This document shows positions 22,606 through 35,493 of a stretch of DNA of 64,000 nt, in pieces. The translations under genes were made by a program, and so were the position numbers. Under the pieces are notes generated by a model. The model was not told the origin of the DNA, searched no databases, and was given only the letters and a program-made list of their open reading frames with translations. This stretch comes from Cyrtodaria siliqua. Taxonomy: Eukaryota; Mollusca; Bivalvia; Adapedonta; Hiatellidae. Numbering within the stretch: the first letter of the stretch is position 1; every line of letters begins with the position of its first letter. The stretch is taken from assembly GCA_037043455.1 (NCBI GenBank), contig JAWPHD010000002.1:682001-746000 (forward strand), written 5' to 3'.

Positions 22606-25600
22606 TCATATTAAAGCACGTTATTATACACACTAATTATAGTCATATTAAACCACCTTATTATACACACTAATTATAGTCATATTAAACCAAGTTATTA
22701 TACACACTAATTATAGTCATATTAAACCACGTTATTATACACACTAATTATAGTCATATTAAACCACCTTATTATACACACTAATTATAGTCATATTAAA
22801 CCACGTTATTATACACACTAATTATAGTCATATTAAACCACGTTATTATACACACTAATTATAGTCATATTAAACCACGTTATTATACACACAAATTATA
22901 GTCATATTAAACCACGTTATTATACACACTAATTATAGTCATATTAAACCACGTTATTATACACACTAATTATAGTCGTATTAAACCACCTTATTATACA
23001 CACTAATTATAGTCGTATTAAACCACCTTATTATACACACTAATTATAGTCGTATTAAACCACCTTATTATACACATTTATTATAGTCATATTAAACCAT
23101 CTTATTATACACACTAATTATAGTAATATTAAACCACGTTATTATACACACTAATTATAGTCATATTAAACCACGTTATTATACACACTAATTATAGTAA
23201 TATTAAATCACCTTATTATACACACAAATTATAGTCATATTAAACCACCTTATTATACACACTAATTATAGTAATATTAAACCACGTTATTATACACACT
23301 TATTATAGTCATATTAAACCACCTTATTATACACACTAATTATAGTCGTATTAAACCACCTTATTATACACATTTATTATAGTCATATTAAACCATCTTA
23401 TTATACACACTAATTATAGTAATATTAAACCACGTTATTATACACACTAATTATAGTCATATTAAACCACGTTATTATACAGACTAATTATAGTCATATT
23501 AAACCACCTTATTATACACACTAATTATAGTAATATTAAATCACCTTATTATACACACTAATTATAGTCATATTAAACCACGTTATTATACACACTTATT
23601 ATAGTCATATTAAACCACGTTATTATACACACTAATTATAGTCATATTAAACCACATTATTATACACACTAATTATAGTCATATTAAACCACGTTATTAA
23701 ACACACTAATTATAGTCATATTAAACCACCTTATTATACACACTAAGTATAGTCATATTAAACCTACGTTATTATACACACTACTTATGGTCGTATTAAA
23801 TCACCTTATTATACACACTAATTATAGTCGTATTAAACTACGTTATTATACACACTAATTATAGTCATATTAAATCACCTTATTATACACATTAATTATA
23901 GTAATATTAAACCACGTTATTATACACACTAATTATAGTCATATTAAATCACGTTATTATACACACTAATTATAGTCTTATTAAACCACCTTATTATACA
24001 CACTAATTATAGTCATATTAAACCACCTTATTATACACACTAATTATAGTCATATTAAACCACGTTATTAAACGCACTAATTATAGTCATATTAAACCAC
24101 GTTATTAAACACACAAATTAAAGTCATATTAAACCACCTTATTATACACACTAATTATAGTCATATTAAACCACCTTATTATACACACTAATTATAGTCA
24201 TATTAAACCACGTTATTATACACACAAATTATAGTCATATTAAACCACGTTATTAAACACACTAATTATAGTCATATTAAACCACCTTATTATACACACT
24301 AATTATAGTCATATTAAACCTACGTTATTATACACACTACTTATGGTCGTATTAAATCACCTTATTATACACACTAATTATAGTCGTATTAAACCACGTT
24401 ATTATACACACTAATTATAGTCGTATTAAACTACGTTATTATACACACTAATTATAGTCATATTAAATCACCTTATTATACACACTAATTATAGTCGTAT
24501 TAAACCACGTTATTATACACGCTAATTATAGTCGTATTAAACTACGTTATTATACACACTAATTATAGTCATATTAAATCACCTTATTATACACACTAAT
24601 TATAGTCATATTAAACCACGTTATTATACACACAAATTATAGTCATATTAAATCAACTTATTATACACACTAATTATAGTCATATTAAACCACGTTATTA
24701 TACACACTAATTATAGTCATATTAAACCACGTTATTATACACACAAATTATAGTCATATTAAACCACGTAATTATACACACTAATTATAGTCGTATTAAA
24801 CCACGTTATTATACACACTAATTATAGTCATATTAAATCACCTTATTAATTATAGTCATATTTAACCACGTTATCATACACACTAATTATAGTCATATTA
24901 AACCACGTTATTATACACACTAATTATAGTCATATTAAACCACGTTATTCTACACACTAATTATAGTCATACTAAATCACCTTATTATACACGCTAATTA
25001 TAGTCATATTAAATCACCTTATTATACACATTAATTATAGTCATATTAAATCACCTTATTATACACACTAATTATAGTCATATTAAACCACGTTATTATA
25101 CACACTAATTATAGTCATATTAAACCACGTTATTATACACACTAATTATAGTAATATTAAACCACGTTATTCTACACACTAATTATAGTCATATTAAACC
25201 ACCTTATTCTACACACTAATTATAGTCATATTAAACCACTTTATTATACACACTAATTATAGTCATATTAAACCACGTTATTCTACAGGCTAATTATAGT
25301 CATATTACACCACGTTATTATACACACTAATTATGGGCATATTAAATCACCTTATTATACACACTAATTATAGTCATATTAAACCACCTTATTATACACG
25401 CTAACTATAGTCATATTAAACCACGTTATTATACACACTAATTATAGGCATATTAAATCACCTTTTTATACACACTAATTATAGTAGTATTAAACCACCT
25501 TATTATACACACTAGTTATAGTCATATTAAATCACCTTATTATACACACTAAAGTATAGTCATATTAAATCACCTTATTATACACACAAATTATAGTCAT

Positions 25601-28244
25601 ATTAAACCACCTTATTATACACACTAATTATAGTAGTATTAAACCACGTTATTATACACACTAATTATAGTCATATTAAACCACGTTATTATACACACTA
25701 ATTATGGGCATATTAAACCACCTTATTATACACACTAGTTATAGTCATATTAAACCACCTTATTATACACACTAATTATAGTAGTATTAAACCACCTTCT
25801 TATACACACTAGTTATAGTCATATTAAACCACCTTATTATACACTCTAATTATAGTCATATTAAATCACCTTATTATACACACTAATTATATTCATATTA
25901 AATCACCTTATTATACACACTAATTATAGTAGTATTAAATCACGTTATTATACACGCTAATTATAGTCATATTAAATCACCTTATTATACACACTAATTA
26001 TAGTCATATTAAATCACCTTATTATACACACTAATTATAGTCATATTAAATCACCTTATTATACACACTAATTATAGTCATATTAAACCACGTTATTATA
26101 CACACTAATTATAGTCATATTAAACCACGTTATTCAACACACTAATTATAGTCATATTAAACCACGTTATTCTACACGCTAATTATAGTCATATTAAATC
26201 ATCTTATTATACACACTAATTATAGTCATATTAAACCACCTTATTATACACGCTAATTATAGTCATATTAAATCATCTTATTCTACACGCTAATTATAGT
26301 AATATTAAACCACGTTATTATACACACTAATTATAGTCATATTAAACCACATTATCATACAAACTAATTATAGTCATATTAAATCACCTTATTATACACA
26401 CTAATTATAGTCATCTTAAACCACCTTATTATACACACTGATTATAGTAGTATTAAACTACGTTGTTATACACACTAATTATAGTCATATTACCACGTTA
26501 TTATACACACTAATTATAGTCATATGAAATCACCTTATTATACACAATAATTATAGTCATATTAAATCACCTTATTATACACATTAATTATAGTCGTATT
26601 AAACTACGTTATTATACACTATAATTATAGTCATATTAAATCACCTTATTATACACACGTATTATAGTCATATTAAACCACGTTATTATACACACTAATT
26701 ATAGTGGTATTAAACCACGTTATTATACACACAAATTATAGTCATATTAAACCACCTTATTATACACATTAATTATAGTCATATTAAACCACGTTATTAT
26801 ACACACTAATTATAGTCACATTAAACCACGTTATTCTACACACTAATTATAGTCATATTAAACCACCTTATTCTACACGCTAATTATAGTCATATTAAAC
26901 CACGTTATTATACAGACTAATTATGGGCATATTAAATCACCTTATTATACACACTAATTATAGTCATATTAAACCACGTTATTATACACACTAATTATAG
27001 TCATATTAAACCACGTTATTATACACACTAAGTATAGTCATATTAAACCACCTTATTATACACACTAATTATAGGCATATTAAATCACCTTATTATACAC
27101 ATTAATTATAGTCGTATTAAACTACGTTATTATACACTATAATTATAGTCATATTAAATCAACTTATTATACACACTAATTATAGTCATATTAAACCACG
27201 TTATTATACACACTAATTATAGTCATATTAAACCACGTTATTATACACACTAATTATAGTCATATTAAACCACGTTATTATACAGACTAACTATGGGCAT
27301 ATTAAATCACCTTATTATACACACTAATTATAGTCATATTAAACCACGTTATTATACACACTAATTATAGTCATATTAAACCACGTTATTATACATACTA
27401 ATTATAGTCATATTAAACCACCTTATTATACACACTAATTATAGGCATATTAAACCACGTTATTATACACACTAATTATAGTCGTATTAAACCACGTTAT
27501 TATACACACAAATTATAGTCATATTAAACTACGTTATTATACACACTAATTATAGTCATATTAAACCACCGTATTATACAAGTTAATTATAGTCATATTA
27601 AATCATTTTATTATACACACTAATTATAGTCATATTAAATCACCTTATTCTACACGCTAATTATAGTCATATTAAACCACGTTATTATACACACTAATTA
27701 TAGGCATATTAAATCACCTTATTATACACAATAATTATAGTAGTATTAAACCACCTTATTATACACACTAATTATAGTCATATTAAACCACCTTATTATA
27801 CACGCTAATTATAGTCATATTAAACCACGTTATTATACACACTAATTATAGGCATATTAAATCACCTTATTATACACACTAATTATAGCCGTATTAAATC
27901 ACCTTATTATACACACTAATTATAGTCGTATTAAACGACGTTATTATACACACTAATTATAGTCATATTAAACCACCTTATTATACACTCTAATTATAGT
28001 CATATTAAATCACCTTATTATACACACTAATTATAGTCATATTAAACCACCTTATTATACACGCTAATTATAGTCATATTAAACCACGTTATTATACACA
28101 CTAATTATAGTCATATTAAATGACCTTATTATACACACTAATTATAGTCATATTAAATCACCTTATTATACACATTAATTATAGTCGTATTAAACTACGT
28201 TATTATACACACTAATTATAGTCGTATTAAACTACGTTATTATA
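22606..28244. repeat. 37-bp satellite array, left part, about 152 copies
   Basis: Unit of the form TTATTATACACACTAATTAT then AGTCATATTAAACCACC, strictly 37 bp with few indels. Variable positions are GTCATATT/GTCGTATT/GTAATATT/GTAGTATT, ACCACG/ACCACC/ATCACC and CACACTAA/CACGCTAA. Long-range matches show higher-order structure: a CACATTTATTATAG-containing block repeats 296 bp (8 units) apart at 23071/23367, and AACCTACGTT blocks lie about 556 bp apart (23761/24317). It is very AT-rich and without ORFs. The LINE at 28245 interrupts it and it resumes at 31275. Confidence 0.97.
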
Positions 28245-28570
28245 GATAGATAGATCTTTATTTCCAATTTCCAATAGGCTTAAAAGCCCATGAGGATACA
28301 AAATACAATTACAAAGCATGGCAACAGTGTAGTTATTACAAACATGTCCAAATATGCAGTTTATCTTAACTGAGCTGATACTTGTTATCCGTATGATAAA
28401 CATATATAATATAATGTAAATATTAGTACCGATATACATGACTATTAATCCACCACGGATTTTTAATAGTTATTAATAGTTGCAATTTAATTGGTTAATT
28501 TGTTTGTTTACCACAGACTTTAAATAAACAATGACAAAGACACCCGTTGTTTAGTGAAGACAAGTTTTAA

Positions 28571-28745
28571 CCCAGTAAATGCAAACACTTTACTGACAGT
28601 CAAACTACAAGACACGGAGTCCCAGTAAATGAAAACACTTTACTGACAGTCAAACTACAAGACACGGAGTCCCAGTAAATGAAAACACTTTACTGACAGT
28701 CAAACTACAAGACACGCAGTCCCAGTAAATGAAAACACTTTACTG
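28571..28745. repeat. 50-bp direct repeat, 3.6 copies
   Basis: CCCAGTAAATGAAAACACTT and the following 30 bases recur at 28571, 28621, 28671 and 28721 with one or two differences, in the region 3' of the LINE ORF. Confidence 0.9.
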
Positions 28746-28910
28746 ACGGTCCGTATTACCAATGTGTTTGCATTCTTCACCAAAAAACGTTTCTAATTAA
28801 AATGGTCAATATGCTTGTTATCATGTTGATTAATACGTACATACGTTTATACAAACATGACATATACGTTTACAACCATGACATATTACATACATTATAT
28901 TTAGAAATAG

Positions 28911-29649
28911 CTAATTTCTGTATAGTGTTTCGTTTCGTAACTTAAATGCTTTTAAAACAAAGGTACACAGTTTGCGAATATATATCTTATTTTGTGAGTT
29001 TAGTAATTCCAGAAACTTGATCATAGTTGGTCTCTTATAAAAATATTTAGGAATATATTGCTTCCTTAACATTATGTTTGTTTGGCATTCCAACACAAAA
29101 TGGAATTCATCTTCAAGTTTATTACAAAATACACATATTCTATCGTTTACAGGAATTCTAATCGGTTTAACCCACCTACCGGCTTCAATTTGCAGTCTAT
29201 GAGATGACACCCGTAATTTAGTTAGTGCTTGACACATTTTGAAAACATTTATATTATCTAGGTATGATTGAAACTGAAACTTTGCAATGTTTATATAAAA
29301 AACTGCTCTAGTGGAATTTTCTAATCGACTATGCCAATTCTGAACAAAATTGTCATGTAACCTTTGCTTTAATATTGCAAGAAAAATATTATCGTTACCA
29401 ACACTTTGTTGTAACCATGCATCATAAAACCCAAGCGAGGACAATAAGTGTTTCAACTGGGAAACCCAGTTTATTTTCTGAGGATATGTTTCACAGTCAT
29501 TAAGCAGCATGTTATAAACAATTTTCACATATTTAAGATCATGTACTCTCATGATTTTTAACCAATATTTAATTATTATAAAATATCTTCTTGTAATAAA
29601 TGACGTTCTGCCAAGTTCACCATATATTAAATCATTTTGAGTTGTCTTC
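28911..29649 (-). pseudogene. LINE ORF, 3' segment
   Basis: The frame is open from the TTAA junction (29650) through NDLIYGELGRTSFI, a long basic region and the terminal zinc motif CVFCNKLEDEFHFVLEC, to a stop at 28911. The ATG at 29552 is internal, not a start. It continues the frame of the segment at 30493-31274. Confidence 0.8.
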
Positions 29650-29856
29650 TTAAAGCTGTACAGTCCCTATTTTAACTAGTAGTAACTCATGAATATGAAT
29701 GAGTCACGTGTGAAGTAGTTTCAAATCGACGAACACCCCAAAAGTCGGTATATAAGGAGAAATCGATACGTAAAATTTCACATTTTTATTTAGCCTCCGT
29801 ACAGGTAACATCGATAAATATACGGCTCCAGAATATATGTGATAAAAAAATAGTTA

Positions 29857-29936
29857 CCCGGAACGGGATTTGAACCACAGCCTTGCACTTGTAAGTTTTG
29901 AAAGATGTACGCTGAACCCCTAGACCACTGCTATTT
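29857..29936 (-). tRNA. tRNA-like sequence (degenerate)
   Basis: On the minus strand it has A-box-like TGGTCTAGGGGTTC, B-box GGTTCAAATCC and a T7 run 3' of it that could end Pol III transcription. The T and anticodon stems do not pair well, so it is a tRNA-derived promoter or relic rather than a working tRNA. Confidence 0.4.
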
Positions 29937-30216
29937 ATTGGTATTTTGTAGCATTTTTAACACTAAATAGGCATTACGTAATAACAAGAGCGCGCACACA
30001 AACTCATCAAGCGCTAAATAACAAGTCGAGATATGGTTGATTGGAGGCGAAGTATTAGTTTCATATTGATAAGATACAGTATTACACCAGGCAATGTTAA
30101 TTTACACGTGCGACAATATGGACTGCATATTTATTGATCCATCATTAGTTGCGTTCAAATATGTTAAGTTATTTTGCCTCATAATATATGGTAGTTAGTA
30201 TACTAATTTCTCCAGT

Positions 30217-30290
30217 AGCGTTGTGGTTCAGTGGATAGAGCACAGGACTTGAAATCAGAAGGTCGTGTGTTCGAGCCCCGAAAGAAGCTA
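30217..30290 (+). tRNA. tRNA-like sequence (degenerate)
   Basis: GTGGTTCAGTGGATAGAGCA (A-box), GGACTTGAAATC (resembling a Ser-TGA anticodon arm) and GTGTTCGAGCCCC (B-box) occur in tRNA order and spacing, followed by T-runs. The anticodon and T stems carry several mismatches, so it is likely a relic. Confidence 0.4.
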
Positions 30291-30492
30291 AATTTTTATT
30301 TTTGTAAAAATTACTGTTACCTGTGTATAGGTACGATGTGCACTAGTCGATGTATATACAGTAAATCATTTCCTTCGCTATATTTGCTCGCTTAAATACC
30401 CGATTTCGACATGAGCTGGTGAACACGAAGTTACAAATAAAGACACGCCTACAAAGAAGAAATCGATTGATATAGGGACTCTGTAGCTTTAA

Positions 30493-31274
30493 CACCCAAA
30501 ATGTGTTTACAAAACTGTAAATGCACTCGTTCAATTGATATAGCTTGCATAAATCCCCACACTTCACATCCATAGTTTAAAATTGGAGTTATCAATTTAT
30601 CAAACAGATCTAATTTATGCTTTGGAGATATAAATGTAAATTTGTATAAATACCTATTCATTTTAAAAATGGCTTTTTGCGCTTGACCAGCAAGAGTAGT
30701 TTGTGCTTCTGCTGAAGACCCTCCAGTAGAAAAGACTATACCTAAATATGTGAACTTACTAACTATATCTAATGGAGCACCATCATATATAAAAACTAAA
30801 TTTCGTGGTAGCATTGCGCCCTTTCTAAATACCATAACTTTTGTTTTAGTACAATTTACTTTCAATCTCCATTCTTTACAATAGCTAGATAGTATATTAA
30901 GTCCATTTTGTAACTCTTCTGCCGTGTTAGCGAACTAAACTATATCATCTGCATATAACAGCATAAACATTTTAAACATATTAATATCTAAACCTTCAAA
31001 GCCACTATGTATGAATGCATCTTCTATATCATTTAAATACATAGAAAACAACAATGGAGATAGGCACTCCCCTTGCCGAACGCCAAGTACACAGTAAAAT
31101 TCATCGCTCAATTGGTTACAGTATTTAACTTTAGACTTAACACATGAGTATATTGATTTAATGATATCAAGAATCTTTCCCCGAATACCGAACTTTGTTA
31201 AGTTATACCATAAATTATCACGCACAACATAGTCAAAAGCTTTAGTAAAATCAACAAATGAACACTACAATTTC
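30493..31274 (-). pseudogene. LINE ORF, reverse-transcriptase segment with two stops
   Basis: Reads VDFTKAFDYV, then GVRQGECLSPLLFSMYLND, LLYADDIV, a TAG (30937-30935), then FANTAEELQNGLNIL and the thumb-like region up to the TTAA junction. The TAG falls after YADDIV, where relatives carry a sense codon. A second TAG lies just before CSFVDF near 31265. Otherwise the frame is intact, so the copy is fairly young but dead. Confidence 0.8.
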
Positions 31275-32748
31275 TTATTATACACACTTATTATAGTCAT
31301 ATTAAATCACCTTATTATACACACTAATTATAGTCTTATTAAACCACGTTATTATACACACTAATTATAGTCTTATTAAACCACGTTATTATACACACTA
31401 ATTATAGTCTTATTAAACCACGTTATTATACACACTAATTATAGTCATATTAAACCACGTTATTATACACTCAAATTATAGTCATATTAAACCACCTTAT
31501 TATACACACTTATTATAGTCATATTAAATCACGTCATTCTACACGCTAATTATAGTCATACTAAATCACCTTATTATACACACTAATTATAGTCATATTA
31601 AATCACCTTATTATACACACTAATTATAGTCGTATTAAATCACCTTATTATACACACTAATTATAGTCATATTAAATCACCTTATTATACACACTAATTA
31701 TAGTCATATTAAACCACGTTATTATACACACTAATTATAGTCATATTAAATCACCTTATTATACACACTAATTATAGTCGTATTAAACCACCTTATTATA
31801 CACACTAATTATAGTCGTATTAAACCACCTTATTATACACACTAATTATAGTCATATTAAACCACGTTATTATACACACTAATTATAGACATATTAAACC
31901 ACGTTATTATACACACTAATTATAGTCATATTAAACCACCTTATTATACACACTAATTATAATAGTCATATTAAACCACGTTAGTATATACACTAAATAT
32001 AGTCATATTAAACCACCTTATTATACACACTAATTATAGACATATTAAACCACGTTATTATACACACTAATTATAGTCATATTAAACCACCTTATTATAC
32101 ACACTAATTATAATAGTCATATTAAACCACGTTAGTATATACACTAATTATAGTCATATCAAACCACGTTATTATACACACTAATTATAGACATATTAAA
32201 CCACGTTATTATACACACTAATTATAGTCATATTAAACCACCTTATTATACACACTAATTATAATAGTCATATTAAACCACGTTAGTATATACACTAAAT
32301 ATAGTCATATTAAACCACCTTATTATACACACTAATTATAGTCATATTAAACCACGTTATTATACACACTAATTATAGTCATATTAAACCACCTTATTAT
32401 ACACACTAATTATAGTAGTATTAAACCACGTTATTATACACACTAATTATAGAAGTATTAAACCACGTTATTATACACACTAATTATTGTCATATTAAAC
32501 CACCTTATCATACACACTAATTATATTCATATTAAACCACCTTATTATACACACTTATTATAGTCATATTAAACCACGTTATTATACACACTAATTATAG
32601 TCATACTAAATCACCTTATCATACACACTAATTATAGTCATATTAAATCACCTTATTATACACACTAATTATAGTCATATTATACCACGTTATTATACAC
32701 ACTAATTATAGTCGTATTAAATCACCTTATTATACACACTAATTATAA
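31275..32748. repeat. 37-bp satellite array, right part, about 40 copies
   Basis: Same unit and variants as the left part. A three-copy higher-order repeat occurs here: TTAGTATATACACTA, preceded by an AAT insertion, recurs exactly 151 bp apart at 31981, 32132 and 32283 (4 units + 3 bp). Confidence 0.97.
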
Positions 32749-32751
32749 TCG

Positions 32752-32960
32752 ATTCTAATACACCCGCACTATTTAGCCTAGTTTAAAATATCTCGTTTTA
32801 TATTGAACGATATATCACTGTAATTTTTGCAACGTTAGTAGAATAAGCATTGCGCATTGAGCATTACGCATTGTAACGTATGCAACGTTAGGAGAGTAAG
32901 CAAAGCAATGCAAAAGATTTCAGATGTGTGCGTTATTTTCACATTTAGGGGTATTAGAAT
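32752..32960. mobile_element. Short MITE at the satellite edge
   Basis: ATTCTAATACACCC and GGGGTATTAGAAT form terminal inverted repeats around 209 bp, starting within 4 bp of the satellite's end. The interior has GCAACGTTAG(T/G)AGA(A/G)TAAGCA twice. No ORF; family unknown. Confidence 0.6.
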
Positions 32961-34650
32961 AGAAATAAAACATCGTTTACGGTGAATTATCTATAATATA
33001 TCACAGTTTGTCGCTCAATTGTATTTTCCTCAAAATCAATCAATATTTAAGAGACTGGGAGGAATTAGAAGGAAAAGGTAAGGTGCCACCTGATATTTTG
33101 CCTAATTCGCTGGTTCAAATTGGGTACGGTCTATAGTGTATTTTATGTAATGTTTCAGAGGTCTAAGAATAATTCTTCGATCTCTGAGTGTATTTTGTTT
33201 ATATATTCAATTTTATATTGAGCTGTAGGGTTTATATATATCCCTAATCGGTATATACTGTTTCTATAAAAAAAAAAAGTCATATAACTTATATTTTAAG
33301 TACTACACTTACGTTACACACTACTGGGGAATCTGTAAGCAGCGAGCACAGGGTAGTGCATTAGAATCAGATCGCTCATAAAAGCATATATTCGTACCAT
33401 ATAAGCACTATCTTAGGTGCGTAATCCATACAGGTTTGGTAACAAAAATCGTCACAAATTTGATACTGTGGTGATGTTATACATAATTTCCACAAATTAT
33501 GGCAATGAGATGGAATAACTAGATACAAATAACACAATTACAAAACTGAAAAGATAAGAATGATCATCGGGTATTACTTTAATAATTCCAAGTAAACATT
33601 TTTGTTTGGAATTGTCGGAGTGTCCTGATAAGCCACACAAAATAAACACGGTCAAAGTTTGTTTATAAATTGCATCGATCAGACCTTTCGTACTATGCCC
33701 TATTCTGATTCCCGAGGATTGCTATATACATCTTATAACTGGAATTGTGCATGCTTCGCGATGATTCCTATATATTAGAACTAACCAGAGACATCTGTAC
33801 GCATCAAAATATATATGTACTTCTTGATATAACTGGAATTATATACGGAGACATCAAACCACCATCAAACTATTCAGGTATTCCCATGTACTGTATGTAG
33901 CATACATAATAATTATACCATATCTCTAATGGTTTTATGATATAATGTTCGTAAACCTGAAGACCCGTGCAATAACTGTCGGGTATATTTCAGCCGTGTT
34001 TTAACTGACAGAGTTGGCAGTTATAGCACGGTGCACACAACGACATTTTGTAGAAACCATTAGAGCTCTGTACATATGCTGAAGGGGAACAGTTTAACAA
34101 GTTTTTGTTGCACCCTGGAAATAATACATTTTTGCTTGTAAAATCAAGAAACTACTGCCATAGACACAATATTTTATTAAACAGTCGAACATCTTAATGA
34201 CTTAACGAATAAATGAACGTAGGGGTCAATCCCGAAAAGTCCCAGAATGTCAGTATATCTTGTATACAGTATTATTTCATCTAAAAAAATTGCTAAACTT
34301 TTTTCACTCAGTAGATACAGTAAAAAATCATTTTTAGCACATTGTTCCGTATATGAGATTTATACTCCACTCTCGGGCCTACGGCATCGCATATACCGAT
34401 CTATACTTGAAAAATTAATGCTATATAATAAATATTACATGTAGCATACATATTAATTAAGGCTAAGGATAGGTCGAATAGTGTACATAATGCATATTGA
34501 AAGGGACAACCAAAATGCCTATCGGGTGATCCAACATACCATCGACCTAATAACAAATTAGTATTATGTCTGTGTACATACTACATACATATAATATGTA
34601 ACCTGAAAATAGCACATCAAGTGGAATGATGTGGGATTATTGTTTTAGCA
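32961..34650. other. Intergenic; nothing seen
   Basis: AT-rich. No gene, no clear repeat and no splice-flanked open frame was found. Confidence 0.45.
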
Positions 34651-34651
34651 T

Positions 34652-34806
34652 CGCTTAGCGGCATTTGTCTGTCTGTGAGGCGTGTACATGTGCAGATTGT
34701 TCTTTGTCTATGAGTCGTATATCTCCTGTTTTCGTCTGTTAACCGTGTACATGCGGAGATTATTGTTTTATTAACATCGCTAAGTGGCAGTTGTCTGTCT
34801 GTGAGC
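34652..34806. repeat. Imperfect direct repeat
   Basis: ATTATTGTTTTA...ACATCGCT(T/A)AG(C/T)GGCA followed by TTGTCTGTCTGTGAG occurs near 34656 and again near 34757. Confidence 0.6.
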
Positions 34807-35046
34807 CATTATTAATTACTGACTCATGATCACTCATCCCCAGGTGACTTCCCTACACCAGAACACAAACGGTAGGAGAATAGGGGGTAACATGTACACT
34901 TCAGAGGAGCAATCTTTAAAAGTGATGGAAACAGCAGCTGGTAGGAAATAGAAGTTTGTCAATTAAAACAGGACTGCTGATGCTAAGTTTGATTAACAAA
35001 TACGTGAACATGCATATCGCATTGATGTACTCAAACAGATTTAAAG

Positions 35047-35362
35047 TAAAGGGGCACGAAGTCTTTATCAAACATTTAAATTAGCCTCCCGATTTATTAA
35101 TCCAGTATCATTTCGACTTTAAATCTGCTTGCATATATTTAAATACAATTTTGAGTTTTTAATGTTTCTTCTTTATTCTACCTTAGGTTGGAATATATTA
35201 TTGGTGAAATGTAAGCAACAGGTAGTAATATGCAAACACAATTTGCTTTATACTATTCTTATAATTAATATTAATGATTGAACAAATGCAATTTATGTAG
35301 AAAAACTTACAAGACGCCGCGAGTTTTTAAAAAAAAAATCAAGATTGCCATGTGTTCTTTAA
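35047..35362 (-). mobile_element. AGGGACA-family TTAA element, diverged copy
   Basis: Reversed, it matches the 47495-47784 element: CTTTAAATCTGCTTGCATAT, TTATAATTAATATTAATGAT, GACGCCGCGAGTTTTTAAA and CAAGATTGCCATGTGTTCTTTAA. The left end is degraded. Confidence 0.6.
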
Positions 35363-35468
35363 TAAGTATATTCAGGTAGATATAATACACTTAAAACACT
35401 TGTAAACTGATAGATGACTATAAACTTAAAAGCAGCCCGCACAGGTCCGTCTCTCACACGTCTACCAG

Positions 35469-35493
35469 TGTGCGCGCGCGCGTGTGTGTGTGT
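35469..35493. repeat. (CG/TG)n microsatellite
   Basis: Alternating purine-pyrimidine run of about 25 bp (GCGC then GTGT), capable of forming Z-DNA. Confidence 0.9.

Larger units (their letters stand above)
29650..30492. mobile_element. TTAA-flanked inverted-repeat element inserted in the LINE
   Basis: TTAA at 29650-29653 and 30489-30492 flank 835 bp with ends AGCTGTACAGTCCCTAT and ATAGGGACTCTGTAGCT (imperfect inverted repeats). Deleting the element and one TTAA joins the two LINE coding segments in the same frame across the codons for VKK. It has no transposase. Two tRNA-like sequences lie inside, pointing outward. The TTAA target suggests mobilisation by a piggyBac-like or Kolobok-like transposase. 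Confidence 0.85.
28245..31274 (-). mobile_element. 5'-truncated LINE (non-LTR retrotransposon) inside the satellite
   Basis: The satellite stops abruptly at 28244 and resumes in unit register at 31275. Between them lies a minus-strand reverse-transcriptase element ending in AATAAAGATCTATCTATC, an (ATCT)n 3' tail typical of LINEs. Coding remains, 5' to 3': RT motif A (VDFTKAFDYV), GVRQGECLSPLLF, YADD, a C-terminal region and a CX2C...HX4C zinc motif (CVFC...HFVLEC). All sequence upstream of motif A is missing, so this is a 5'-truncated insertion. TTATTATA at both junctions could be a target duplication, but the satellite itself contains it. The clade is not assigned. Confidence 0.9.

Noticed and set aside
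22606..28244. Regular short repeats resembling a CRISPR array
   Set aside because: The whole 37-bp period is repeated, with no unique spacers and no cas genes, in a eukaryotic context. It is a satellite.
28227..28439. 70-residue minus ORF at the LINE's 3' end
   Set aside because: Spans the LINE tail and satellite edge, downstream of the LINE's own stop codon.
29857..30290. Two functional tRNA genes
   Set aside because: A- and B-box order is right, but anticodon and T stems have several mismatches, so only tRNA-like relics can be supported.
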